Assembly: GCA_900660155.1 (NCBI GenBank)
Contig: CABFPE010001611.1
Coordinates: 1 to 27,135 of the forward strand
Length of the DNA: 27,135 bases
Direction of reading: 5' to 3'
From: Hofstenia miamia
Lineage: Eukaryota > Xenacoelomorpha > Acoela > Hofsteniidae
Made by a program: the position numbers and the translations under genes. Below are positions 16,495 to 27,135 of this stretch, piece by piece; position 1 is the first letter of the stretch, and each line of letters opens with the position of its first letter. The notes under the pieces were generated by a model. That model did not search any database. It was not told the DNA's origin and saw only the letters and a list, made by a program, of their open reading frames with translations.

Positions 16495-18423
16495 CTAATA
16501 TATATTGTTTTCCATTGCCTCCTTCATTACAACGAGTGACTCTACAACGTCACTTGTGAGTCGTGCTCGGTCACATGTGACAATTCGCCCTGCTGCAGAG
16601 AAATGTCGCTCTGATTCAGCGCTAGCAGCCTGAACGACAAAAACTTTTCGCGCAATTGCGGAAAGTAGTGGAAATTCCAAAACTTTCTTTCTCCAGAAGG
16701 ATAGTGGATTTGATTTTTTAAAATCACCAGTTTCAAATGAGTTGGAAAGGTAATTGTCAAACTCTTTGTGAACATCTGCAATAAATAATGTTCTACTGGT
16801 AGATGATTCACCTGACATGGGCGGTCTACTACTGACGTTTCGCAAAGCTTGAAACGGATCATCTGCTGCTACATCAAAATGGGCTCTTTTTTGAGATGGC
16901 TCATCTGTATTGCAATAACGTTGTTCAAAAAAATTAAAAAATGCAGTAAGTGCATTTTTACATTTAGCAATAAAGTCCATTTTATCTGTGGTTACATTAA
17001 CAAATGAAAAGTGACGGAATGTTGGATCCAAAGCACAGGCCAATATGTGGAGATCTGTCGTAGATGACCAGTATTTGTTGTTTACTCCTTGAATGACACA
17101 TTGCTTCATAAATTTCACTGGGGCTAAATCTTCACTAGATGCTTCACAAAAATTGTTCACAATGAGATAGTAAGTAGGTACAACGTACTGTAAATTAGGC
17201 TCTAAGGCAGCTTCAAGTCGATCATACACTGAGTTAAACTGCTTAAAAAAAGTTACAATTTGTTTCAACAATTCCGGCGATATTCCCATAATTCGATGTA
17301 GTTCATCTCTTTGTTCAAGAGCTTGCCGTAGTTTTTCATATGAGACATAAAGCGAATTATGAACATTATAATAACCCCTCCAAGGTCGAGTATCACTGTA
17401 CTTTTTTAGCGTGATAGGCAATTTATCCTGGATACCACTTGTATGATGGACATATGCTAGTAAATCACGAACAGAACTATCAAAAGCCTTAAAAGATGAC
17501 AAGTGATTGATACAATCGTGCCATGCATCGCTGAGCACTGTTGATAACCGATGGGCTATGCACTGGTAGCGCAGCTGTTGTGCAAGAGCACACACAAAAT
17601 TGCTCCCAGCATCAGTAGTAACAGGCGTGTCGCTGATGACCATACCAAAGCAGGTAAATATATCCATTAACTCTTTTTCAATATTTGCAGCTGTTTTTCT
17701 ATCATCCTCAAAAAATTTGCAGCATAGAGCTTGATGCTTCAGTTCCCACGATTCACTTACCCAAAAGACTGTGAAGTCAAGATAAGATCGCTTGACATAA
17801 TCATCTGTCCAAAGATCTGTGGTTGCCGCTAACTCTCCTTCCTTAGAGTGGTGAGAAACTATCTCCTTTAGCTTTGTCTGTAAATCATCAAAGGCTTTAA
17901 CCACATTACTTCGAATGGTATTTCGACCATACCAAATGTCTCTAACGTTTACATTTCCAAATTTAGCTCCAATTTCAATACATGTTTGTGCTAAGCATAA
18001 CAATCCATTGTCTTCAACTGCACGAAAACCATGTAAACCGCTAATAACAAACTTGGATTCAGCTGTTTTTAACCTTGTTTGATATGTCTGATCAAGATGA
18101 ACTTTACGATATACGTACTGTGAAATAGATTCCGAACTTTTGGATTTAGATGATTTCGGTTTGCATTTGTCTATGTGCCTCTGCATGGAAGAGTGTCCAA
18201 AATTCTTTCCTTCAACAGAGTGAGTACGATAACATTTCCCACAGTAAATACAACAACACCAGCCCTTAAGAATATTAAGATTACCATCATCGTTAACAAA
18301 AGCAACAAGTTTAAAGTCCTTCCAGATATTAGCTTTATCTTTTGAGTTAACAACAAGTTTGTATGTTGATGGGGATGCACGGATTTTTGAAGTAAGCTCA
18401 TTTGCTGTTAATTCCCCTGACAT
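16495..18423 (-). CDS. Hermes/hobo-like hAT transposase, intact
   Basis: The 642-residue product has no interruption. A BED-type zinc finger uses C58, C61, H83 and C87 (CIYCGK … RHIDKC). The RNase-H-like core has TTDLWTDDY with D203 and VTTDAGSN with D271, matching Hermes D180 and D248. The conserved Trp is W348 in RPWRGYY. The dimerisation domain near the end has NPLSFWRKK and SAESERHFSAAGRI with E605, matching Hermes E572, then RARLTSDVVESL. Length is close to Hermes (about 610 residues). The start is the Met at the head of the open frame, just before the polar N-terminus. Its role is cut-and-paste transposition in the nucleus, with 8-bp target duplications expected. All catalytic residues and the full length make this the one gene in the window that could still be functional. 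Confidence 0.93.
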   Translation of the reverse strand: MSGELTANELTSKIRASPSTYKLVVNSKDKANIWKDFKLVAFVNDDGNLNILKGWCCCIYCGKCYRTHSVEGKNFGHSSMQRHIDKCKPKSSKSKSSESISQYVYRKVHLDQTYQTRLKTAESKFVISGLHGFRAVEDNGLLCLAQTCIEIGAKFGNVNVRDIWYGRNTIRSNVVKAFDDLQTKLKEIVSHHSKEGELAATTDLWTDDYVKRSYLDFTVFWVSESWELKHQALCCKFFEDDRKTAANIEKELMDIFTCFGMVISDTPVTTDAGSNFVCALAQQLRYQCIAHRLSTVLSDAWHDCINHLSSFKAFDSSVRDLLAYVHHTSGIQDKLPITLKKYSDTRPWRGYYNVHNSLYVSYEKLRQALEQRDELHRIMGISPELLKQIVTFFKQFNSVYDRLEAALEPNLQYVVPTYYLIVNNFCEASSEDLAPVKFMKQCVIQGVNNKYWSSTTDLHILACALDPTFRHFSFVNVTTDKMDFIAKCKNALTAFFNFFEQRYCNTDEPSQKRAHFDVAADDPFQALRNVSSRPPMSGESSTSRTLFIADVHKEFDNYLSNSFETGDFKKSNPLSFWRKKVLEFPLLSAIARKVFVVQAASAESERHFSAAGRIVTCDRARLTSDVVESLVVMKEAMENNIY

Positions 18424-19449
18424 TATAGTACACTAAATACGATAAAATAAATGAAGGTGGAACACATATTATTATGCTTTAAACATTTGAAATTGTTTTG
18501 AAAACTGAAAATTTGTGAGCATTACAATTGCTTTTTAATTTCAGTTGATGTTTCTTGAGTACATAAGATTGGGAAATGCATTTCGTTTTTGAACCGTGAC
18601 CAGACCTGTCCCGTGTAATAATGACCCGACCTGTTCAACAATAACCTGCGATTTGATCCGACCCGTCTAAAGGTATACCTAAATAATTACATAAACCTCA
18701 CAAACAAGGAAATAAAGTGAGTTAAAAGTGTTGTCCTAAACGTGTAAATCTTATTATTTTATTCTAATTTATATAATTAGCCGAAATTCCAAAACTTTAT
18801 TGCAACAAGAAATATGTTTTAACTACATGAACTTAAATACAATAACTACATGTCTCACCTAACCGTATGCAGCCATTCTTAAGGCTGACTAAGAAACTAT
18901 GTTTCTCGTTGGCCGTAAGCATTAGTAAACTAATGCTCATATTCCACAGCTTTTGTCTAGCATTAATGAGCCCCCTTTGCAATAGCAGGCTCATTAATAC
19001 GTTCAACCAGGGCTGCGTGTTGTGCGCATGACACAGTATGAGCTTGTCTGGTTTACTGCTACTAACTGTTTCAGCCGCTAAAATAGTCTACAATTATACC
19101 CACTCCCAACTTTCTTATATAAATTCATAAACTTAATAATAAGCAAAGTCATATAATGATGTTGCTTTGGCGGGTAAATAAATGCTATTTTAGACAATAA
19201 GTGGAATTAGTTCATAGGAAAGTGGAATCCCGCCATGCACGACTTGTGATTGTTAAATTGAAATTTGCTTGCAATAGCGGCAAATCTAAGTCTTCAGTTT
19301 TCAAACATGTATATAATACAAACTATTATTTTATTATGCTATTTGTTTTAAAATAAAATTGATTTTCCCAAACCAAAGCCTAGTTTATTACTATAATTTA
19401 GAAAAATTTAGTTGTGACCAGCTGCAAAGTGGCATAATTTATTTTTATT
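18424..19449. other. 5' leader region of the Hermes-like element
   Basis: It lies between the transposase start and the CCGG-rich right end. A patch at 18595-18670 carries gacccgacctg and gatccgacccg words similar to the subterminal repeats. A 20-base word around attaatgagcc/ggctcattaat occurs in both orientations near 18963 and 18987. Promoter elements could not be fixed. Confidence 0.4.
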
Positions 19450-19562
19450 TGACCGGTTTTCGACCGGTTCAAACCGGCCGGTCATAAAATTTCGACCCGA
19501 CCCGCGCCGGTTTCACCTCTGGTGGGGGTCAAGCCGGTTGACCCGACCGGTTTACACCTCTC

Positions 19563-20553
19563 GGTTCAGAAAGCAGGGGTGTTAAATATGGAATGCAAAT
19601 TAAGTAGCCAACCATTGATATGATGATGATGGACGCAGTAAATAATTGCAAAAATTGCCAGTATAAAATTGCGAGAAAATATGTTAAATTCAAAAAAACC
19701 ATTTTATCAAAGTTCGAATAGTTAATGAAAATAAGCGTAAAGTTTTAGGAGCTACTTGGATATCGACAAAATCTACTCAAACATAGCTAGGATACTACTG
19801 CAAAGGTGTTCTAAAGTCACTGTGTGTTTGGAATCCGCTTCCGGAAGGTTGGCGCCTGTATTTATTGGCCGATGTCGTTTGCAACATTCAAAAATGTCTT
19901 TTTATCTGGCAAAGATGAATTTTTATTTAGTTGAGTAGAAAATCCTAAAAATTTCAATTGAATAATAATTACATGTATCTCTAGCTCACTACAATAAATT
20001 TGTTCGAAATAATGAGGTTTTCTGCGTTTTGCAAACAATCGAATTTGTAAAAGTAGAATATGAAAAAAAATGATAATCATGAGATGTAAACCAAAAAGTC
20101 AACCTTTGGACTCATTCAGAGTGAATTCTATTTTCATGATTGTTGAACCGTTGTTACTAATTTGTTAAGAATGCTAAATAATTTTACAATACTCAAGATC
20201 GACTTAAAAAATTGATGAAATCAATTTTAATATAGCAAAAATTTTTGAGGCTCAATCGAATTTAAAGAATAATTGTAAAGAATATCAAATAAATAGAAAA
20301 AATAGAAGAAAGGCAAATTATAACACCGGTTAATTGGATCTAATGTTAAAAAATCCGAATTGAAAAGTTTTTACCTATCAAATGCATAAGCTAATGATGA
20401 CATTATTAATCTGCAATCAATTCAATTATTATGTGAAGCCTAAATCTTCCATTCATGTGCAGCGAAAGAAATGATTCAATCAATTATTAAAATGAATAGA
20501 AACGTTTAAATCCCTGAAGGAACTTTTGATCACCATGTATATATATATATAGC
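19563..20553. other. AT-rich stretch, no gene recognised
   Basis: It contains a 14-base (TA)n tract at 20538-20551. Open frames near 19756-20080 are short and without motif. Confidence 0.35.
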
Positions 20554-20737
20554 GTAAAATGACATCTTTAATGGGTTTTTACGGTTAAAATACACGTTAT
20601 GGGAATACCATTATGGGACAATAATTGTGAAATATGGTAATACCTTCCATAAATAATGGTCATATTAAAATCTTGTCCATTCAATTATGGGATGGTATGG
20701 TATTGTAAGTATTGAGCCTAACCCATTATTGTTTTAC
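20554..20737. repeat. Possible palindromic MITE
   Basis: The left side has GTAAAATGACATCTTTAATG then GGTT. The right side on the opposite strand has GTAAAACAATAATGGGTT. The interior is full of attatggga/ggtaatacc words in both orientations, which suggests a foldback structure. The terminal match is weak and no target duplication was found. Confidence 0.3.
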
Positions 20738-21124
20738 ACACCTGTCAGGAAGTGGACAAGTGGAGATCCTTTTTTTCCTACAAGTACCTTAATAGATACC
20801 ACCCCCAAATTTATAAAAACATTAGATAACTAGACATTTTAAAAAAACCTAAAAATGAGAGTTGCACATAAGGTGAATATCTATTTTATAAAAAACTTAA
20901 GATTTAGTTTAGGTATATGTTTGTCACAGTTCCCGGATTCTGGTCCTCTATTATTTGTAGCTTTTGCCTGGTATTAGAATATTCGGCTTTCGTTTACTGA
21001 AATCTCTGTTGGAACAAGAGGCAATATATTTTCCAAAGAGCATTTGTTACCTGAAAGTTTGTCTGTAGATGTAGAGAAATTCGTAAGAAGAGAAACTACT
21101 GTATATATAATTATGCTTGACTAC
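20738..21124. other. AT-rich stretch, no gene recognised
   Basis: No coding homology or repeats were recognised. Confidence 0.35.
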
Positions 21125-21381
21125 TAGGCCCCTGCGATTTGACATTTTTAGGCTCGAGTCAAATTGGCACCCTCACTCGCAAGTTCGTATCACGACTTAC
21201 AATCACACATAATTTTTTCGTTAGGCTAAGCTATATATAACTGTTCTACACTATATAAATGTACGACAGAAATACAACATGTTAAATTAAATGAGAGAAA
21301 CCAAGCCTGATAGCTTATGTCATTCACGAGTTAGGTTGAGTTTTTAGACCTCGGGTCGAGTTCGAGTACTCGCGGGCCCTA
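21125..21381. mobile_element. Candidate small hAT-like element
   Basis: The left edge is TAGGCCCCTGCGATTTG followed by GGCTCGAGTC. The right edge on the opposite strand is TAGGGCCCGCGAGTACTCG followed by AACTCGACC. Matching TAGG-CCC ends plus CTCGA-rich subterminal words are typical of small hAT elements. Flanking octamers ttgactac and atttatac agree at four of eight, so the duplication is not confirmed. Confidence 0.4.
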
Positions 21382-23118
21382 ATTTATACATCTACAAAAT
21401 CAGCACTAAATAAAAATTTTATAATTTTGAATGTCCATAACAGTATTGTGGATGAAATAATACCGCACTATTAGTTACCAACTGACATTTAAGTATATTT
21501 TGAATAAAATTGTGCATGAAATTGTAGAAGTTTTCCTTGAATTGGTCAAACTTGGATTAAAAAATTCTGCCATTGTCTAGAAAATGGACACCTATTGAGC
21601 GACACCACTGCTTGATATACGAATGAAACTACAGGCCTCTCAACATTGATGGGAATATATCTAAATTGAAAATTAAAAACGATTGAATTGAAGGACACTG
21701 TCATCTTTAATTGCAGTTCCTTTAACTTTTAATGGAGAAAGCATAGAAACTTTGATTTCAATATTAAAGTTAAATTGTAAGCTTTGAATAGAAAAATCTG
21801 TGTTTAAATTTGTCTTTGTAAATTTATTGTTTACTGCATAACAGTGCTTTGCTGCCTTTAACATTCAACTTTATCGTTGATGCCAAAGTGGAAATTAGCA
21901 TATGCCGAAGGAATCAGAGGGCCCATCAGCAGGTTTCAAAATTTCTAGTTTTATACAGCAAATTCAAGGATCTAAATCCGAAATGTTTCTGAATTATCTT
22001 CAAAACCACAAAAGGAGAAAGTTACCTTACCGCCCTAAAGTAAAGCCACGCATAGAATATTACAAAAATAATCGTATCTCCTTTTCAGTTTTCCTAAGTG
22101 ACTCTTAAAATATATGCATGTTATCTTTATAATGATTGAGAGCATGCAAGTATGATATTTGCGCTCACAAGAGTATTTCAAATTACGTGAAACCTAAGTA
22201 CGGTCAATTATAATTCCTATGCGCAATGAATGGAATCCTCTGGTTCACAAATATCTGCAATTACAAGTGATGCACTAAGAAGTCTGATAACACGATCCAG
22301 ATAAAGCTTCCTCCAGCGATTTGTCAGTAAGGCCTCCCAGTCCGCATACCAGGGCGCCTACCTATGCTTCGTACCCGTAGACGCAAAATCTTTACTATTA
22401 TTCTGCCGTAACCTGCAGAAATTAATTATTCGTAGAAGGTGAACATCTTTTCACTTCAGTTTTAGCAAATATTGCACAATACAACCATCAAATTAACTAA
22501 TAAACTTCAAAGCTTCCAAATAAGTAAAAATTTTCAACGAATATATTTAACAAACCTCAATACAATTGATGAAAACAAAATTAACTTTAAAGTTTTCCTT
22601 GTGAAAATTTACACAATTTGACTCGACCTTTCACAGGGCATTTTTAAAGTTTTATCCGTAGGCGTAAACTTTTGGGTGGGAAATCAAGCTGTCTCTTATA
22701 CACACTAGATGTCCTGTCACGCAGTTTTGATCTATGTTGAGTAGGATCAATAGCGTGAAGCCAAACAATAACTTTTGGCTTGAACGAGTGATATCTCTAT
22801 CTAATTTCACTAACCAAAGTTACTTAAGAAATGCATGTAGGTGGAAACTATGAGCTTGTATGCTGAAGTCAAATTCCCAAAAGGAAATTGACACAGCAAA
22901 GTAGCACACATTTGGCATAAACCCATATCATTAGGCAAGTGGAAAATTCGTTCTACTTGCCCCTTGAGACGAATGAAGGTTTCTGACACCAATAAGCTCT
23001 GAAACATCTATGCAAGATTTGCACCTGTGGATATTAGTGAAAATCACGTAGTTTCGTATATTTTGTCACAATACTGACAATCGTGAGATTAATCACCAGT
23101 AAGAATAGAAGTACAACC
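21382..23118. other. No recognised gene; two short frames with protein-like composition
   Basis: Frames at 21673-21864 (minus) and 21902-22108 (plus, MPKESEGPSAGFKISSF…) are richer in charged residues than surrounding noise and diverge from a common point. Neither has homology I recognise or clear splice sites, so neither is called as a gene. Confidence 0.3.
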
Positions 23119-23200
23119 ATGTGCACTTTATGCATTCAGAGGTGGTAGCGGTGATTAGGGCCTCGTCTCATGTGCACTTTATGCATTCAGAGGCCTCGTC
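23119..23200. repeat. 25-bp direct repeat with shared flank
   Basis: CATGTGCACTTTATGCATTC plus AGAGG occurs at 23119-23143 and again at 23169-23193 without change. Each copy is followed, directly or after 18 extra bases, by CCTCGTCT. This is a small tandem duplication of about 50 bases in which the second unit lost the middle part. Confidence 0.95.
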
Positions 23201-26200
23201 TGATTTAGGTCGTGGTGAATTCAGGCCGCCGAAATGGTGACATTCTTAGAAGAATTGGAATTAACACTTTTGCAATTCAATTTTACAAGCACAACTCATC
23301 ACACGAAATGAGTCTTACGAACAATTGTAGAACATCAAATTGCTATTGCTTTGCAATAAAAACATTTTCTGGTAGAAATCACATGTATATTAAAATATTT
23401 TCAGACATTTTTTCATAGTGATACAACCTATTTGCTAATTACTAGCAGTATAAAATGTCTTAGTTCCTTCAAGTTTGCAAAAATTGAAAAAACCGAGACC
23501 GAGAACTGAAGAGTTTAGTAATCATGATTCATTAAATGCAAGTCAAATATAGCAAGTTGGAGTGACTGCTCTATTCATCAACAGTTGCTATTGGAAGTGT
23601 TGCAACTCTCAGAATTAATTTTTTCAACATAAAGTCCTCTAATGCTGTGATACCAAGAAAGCAAAAACCATTTATACAAATTTAACTAAGTTTTAAGAAA
23701 AATTTAAACCTTTAAACATTTAAAATACTACGAAAAGCTTCAATACCATCAAACATTTTTTGCTATGAAAATGATGGACTACGATGAATTTCCGTTTTGC
23801 AATATTTATACTGTTTATTCTCGACTCATAAAAATGCTGAATTAAAATAAAGCTTTTAGGATAAGTTATTCTAACCGGAATCCAGCTCATGGAAGTAAAC
23901 CCTGGTAATTCATAAAAGAAGGAAATGGGCGGTACGAATAAATTTGTTGTAAATGCTAAAAAATTTACAATAAATAATCAACTTCATTATTAACACCAAT
24001 TAGCAATAACTAAGCAATATTTAGAACTTAAAAGATGTGAGCAAATATTTTGTAAGAATAAGTTAGTAGACCAACGTTATTATTTGGAACAAACTTCATT
24101 AAGTGATACACTTATTAATTATAAGACTGCGAAAATTGATACTAAAAAAAATTACACTAAGTATGATTGAAGGTTCCTTACATTCAACATGCAAATAAAA
24201 AGCATTGAATTTTAAGACATGTCAGCATGATCAAAGCATAATCATCTTTGGAAAGATTCATTTCTAAAAATCTAACGCGATGACTCATTAAAACTATCAA
24301 TGGAATTAGAAACGTGATTCATTTATAGGCAGAAATTCAGATATAATTTATTCTGATTGATGAACAAATGAGAGAGAAGTATTGCAGGAAATTTCTACAC
24401 TGAATACCCGTCGATGGCGCCGTTAATGTATTAAGAGCTCATAAAATTATTACTAATACAACACTAAAAATTAGGTTTGCCTAACTTAATTAACGCAGGC
24501 ATTTTTTTATAATCTTTGATGGTTTCTTTAAAAATTTTTTTAACCCTATCTCGCTCGGGCTATTTATTCACTCTTAAAACCGAGGGGTGCCCCAAAAGAA
24601 CCCATCTAATAAAATCAATCTTATGCATCATCAAGCAGCGAAACTTAGCATTACTATAGCTTACATATTGCTTAATACTAAAAATAACAAAAATGCAATG
24701 TTCTGTACTCTGACTTTATAATGGGTGCTAGTATCAGGAAATTGACTGCCATGCCAAAACATTTAAAACATGTGTTCCAAGACCCAACAACGCAAATTTT
24801 TGATAGGGTGGTGGGCAATAATAAACTGAACACATTGAGAAAGTAATTATTTCATGTTATCCTGCCCTGACGTTCTGAAGCGCAGTTTTCAATAAAGATA
24901 GCAATAAAAACACTAAGGGAAATATTTCTAGTTCTGTTTATCACGGGAATCTTGAGATGTTCAAGTGAGCACTAATTAATTATATTTTTTTCATTTTTTT
25001 CGCATTATTTATCTCATAGCATGCACTTTGTCATAAAAATATTAATAAACAAAATATTAGAGGGGAAATGTTATTTCATTCTAATCAAAAACAAAAATTT
25101 AAAAATTAGATGTTATTTTTAGTGGTTTCCTCATCCATAATTTTAGCTAAATATAAAAAATTGAAAATTCGATGCCCATTTCTTATTTTATGAACTTAAC
25201 TTAATTAATTGTGTAACTTTGGATTGGAATTACACGTTTTCAGAGGATTTTGTAAACGGCGATATTTTATTAAATAACTTTGTCCCGTTGTGCACATATT
25301 GTTAACTTCCAATATCGATTTGTAGAATTTATTACGTAATAAAATTAATCATATGGGCGGGAATACTGGAATTTGACAGTCAACCCTACTGTGAGGGAAT
25401 CGCCGATCGGCTCCAAACATCTGAAATTAGCAATGAAATGGATGTAAAATTTTACAAGAGAATTTAATGTGTCTGAAATTTGGAATCTGAAGAATTACCT
25501 TAATTATAATTATAAATAAACTTTAACAACATTGAATTAGAGGATTATGAATGCATCAAACTCTGCCTAATGTTAATAGAAACTTAGTCACATAGAAATA
25601 TATGTATTTATAGAGTATATTAAATTTATAAATTTACCTCTCCAACACATTTCTATCTTCCTACACAAAACTATATTAAAGGGAACAATATTTTAGAATA
25701 AAATCTACTTCCACATACGTATACATATACATAGCTGCAAATGGGCTTTATCCAGACATATTTTCATTTTTAGCTCTGCATATAATCTTATTTCAATTTT
25801 AAGACAATATCAGAAAATATTTGTAAGGCTGATGCAAGTTTGGGTATGAAAATCAAAAATCAAAACTTGAACCAAAAAATTACATAATATTTGATCATTT
25901 GTAATTTTTTTTCGAGCAAATAAAATTTTTAGTGTCATTGAGACTACGACGCCTTAAGATATTTATTAAATGAACTATAAATTTCACAATAAAAAGTATT
26001 AAAAAAACCAAAAAAATAGGTTGAGTTACACTAGGGAACATGAAAAACATATTTTGTTATAATCACGTCAAAATTAACGTTTAAAAAGGAAATATCTATT
26101 ATTAACCAAAAGCAATGAATATATTGTAGCGATTAATAATTGACAATTAAATAAAAAAAGTATGTTATAATACTTTTTAACCTTTAGCAATCAAGAAATT

Positions 26201-26741
26201 TTTGAAATTTTAAATGGTTCTAGAAAAATGCACAAAAGCTTATAACTCACGATCTAATAAAGATATACAAAATCTGAAAGCAACGTAGCATAGCAAAACA
26301 TCTCCTCTCTCATTTTCGATCTTCCATTGAGACACGCGTCAATTGGTATTTAAGAGCTATCTACATTTAAAGAAACAGTCAAAGCTTAAACCTTAAAATT
26401 CCCAGAACATTAGGTATGGAGAGAATTTTATTTTTTTAAAAATTGGAATTTTCAAAGCAAAATATTTCATTTTTTTAAATACCTCAGGCACAGTATAGCA
26501 CACATTTTCAAATTACATTCAAGCCCGTTCACTATTGATGTATCCATGACTCATGATTTCAAAATTTCGAGAAAATTCTTTGAAAATATGGAAAAAACGG
26601 TTTGTCCCATAGTCCTATTGGTGCAATAGCGCAACTTGTATTTAATGAAAATTAGTACAAATTATGAGAAGTATTCTGGCACTATGTGGTTCCAAATCCA
26701 TTATTTCTTATCTCAGTCCCACACTGATTTCAGATTCCGGT
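23201..26741. other. Long AT-rich stretch, no gene recognised
   Basis: About 3.5 kb without a motif-bearing open frame, recognisable transposon end, tandem array or RNA gene. Old, fully decayed repeats cannot be excluded by eye. Confidence 0.35.
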
Positions 26742-26749
26742 CCCATAGG

Positions 26750-26940
26750 CAGTGGCGTACCCAGGGGAGGGGACATGGTGGAATGTACCCCCCATCAGGT
26801 TTCCAAATTGAATTTTAACTGGATAAATCAAAAAAATTTTCGAAAAAAATTGAAAAATTTAAAATCGAGGATTGTGAAAATCCCCGCTTTAGGGAATAAC
26901 AATGATGTCCCCCCGTCAGAAAATCCTGGGTACGCCCCTG
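26750..26940. mobile_element. hAT-type MITE with perfect 8-bp duplication (copy 2)
   Basis: The octamer cccatagg occurs at 26742-26749 and again at 26941-26948. The 191-base element starts CAGTGGCGTACCCAGGGG and ends, on the other strand, CAGGGGCGTACCCAGG: 15 of the first 16 bases match. The interior matches the MITE at 6515-6743, including tggataaatcaaaaaa and aacaatgatgtcccc. This copy defines the family borders. Confidence 0.93.
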
Positions 26941-27114
26941 CCCATAGGACATTGAACTAAACGGTACCGTATAACCCTAGACACTAGTAAATAGAATGTC
27001 ATGGTTGAGCGCACAACACACGCTAAAATTTGGGATTGCTAGAATAGCTAAATATCCGATTAAACTAATCAATATTGGAAATGTCATTTTTAGTGGAGTC
27101 AGCATGCTTTGAAA

Positions 27115-27135
27115 ATATATATATATATATATATA
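27115..27135. repeat. (AT)n microsatellite at the window edge
   Basis: AT alternation runs to the end of the window, so its full length is unknown. Confidence 0.9.

Larger units (their letters stand above)
16298..19562 (-). mobile_element. Hermes/hobo-like hAT element, nearly complete
   Basis: The left end CATAGGTGTAAACCGGTCG and the right end, read on the other strand, GAGAGGTGTAAACCGGTCGG share AGGTGTAAACCGGTCG. Both ends continue into CCGG- and CCCGACC-rich subterminal repeats (16303-16376 and 19450-19555). A second terminus-like copy, CAGAGGTGAAACCGG on the minus strand, lies just inside the right end at 19505-19520. The element is about 3.27 kb with a single transposase frame on the minus strand. 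The flanking octamers aattaaag and ggttcaga do not match, so either a border is a few bases off or one flank is rearranged. It carries a (TA)n tract near its left end. Confidence 0.75.

Noticed and set aside
16542..16862. 106-codon minus-strand frame
   Set aside because: It is an out-of-phase shadow of the Hermes-like transposase on the same strand.
21673..22108. Pair of divergent short frames suggesting a bidirectional gene pair
   Set aside because: Charged composition is suggestive, but there are no recognisable domains and no convincing splice sites, so no gene was called.
22350..22680. Possible inverted ends around gtacccgtagacgc and atccgtaggcgtaaac
   Set aside because: The two words are similar in direct rather than inverted orientation, and no element borders follow from them.
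26664..26960. 98-codon plus-strand frame with a repeated peptide also seen near 6530
   Set aside because: The shared peptide is only the translation of the MITE copies, not a protein domain.
1..27135. CRISPR arrays, tRNA or rRNA genes, bacterial operons
   Set aside because: No regularly spaced palindromic repeats, cloverleaf boxes or rRNA signatures were seen, and the sequence is clearly eukaryotic.

Overview
The window looks like AT-rich (roughly 70% A+T by eye) non-genic nuclear DNA from an animal, most likely an invertebrate. The reasons are GT-AG introns, long (TA)n microsatellites, and a dense mix of animal-type transposable elements: three unrelated hAT elements, a Penelope-like retroelement, a mariner/Stowaway-like element and several small non-autonomous elements. 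I cannot fix the phylum. No tRNA, rRNA, operon or prokaryote-style gene layout was seen.

Left part (1-5280). Two single-N gaps (854 and 1032) are bracketed by a 111-bp near-perfect duplication, which marks an unresolved assembly join. Two in-phase exons of an unrecognised gene lie on the minus strand (1140-1551). Two broken, divergently oriented copies of one protein family share a T[KR]YG...VVKI...FLPK core (2289-2684 plus, 3824-4393 minus). I do not know their function. A diverged tandem repeat (about 4523-4870) follows. Then comes a compact promoter-like cluster with an E-box, a full CRE and a CCAAT box (5233-5270), directly upstream of the next gene.

Middle part (5283-10290). A degraded, apparently intron-bearing hAT transposase gene of the zf-TTF/DUF4371 (ZMYM1-like) type keeps all three expected catalytic residues but carries stops and frameshifts. 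It has been invaded by a 229-bp MITE and probably a second one in its first intron. Next are a deleted mariner-like element with Stowaway-like terminal repeats, set into a (TA)n tract, and a 5'-truncated Penelope-like element. The latter has an open RT/GIY-YIG reading frame and a hairpin-GAAAC tail that resembles a decayed hammerhead ribozyme. A possible second Penelope tail faces it from the other side of a (TA)n tract.

Right part (10290-27135). Small non-autonomous elements are scattered here. Two have perfect 8-bp target-site duplications: 11000-11183, and 26750-26940, which is a sibling of the MITE inside the hAT gene. A repeat island contains a 145-bp exact-length tandem duplication. There is a fragment of a widespread repeat-encoded protein (13180-13476) and the C-terminal stump of an old hAT (about 16037-16291). 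Abutting that stump is a nearly complete Hermes/hobo-like hAT with an uninterrupted 642-residue transposase on the minus strand (16495-18423) and CCGG-rich ends. Most of 19.6-26.7 kb has no recognisable coding content. The genes do not form a pathway: the window is best read as layered insertions in gene-poor DNA.
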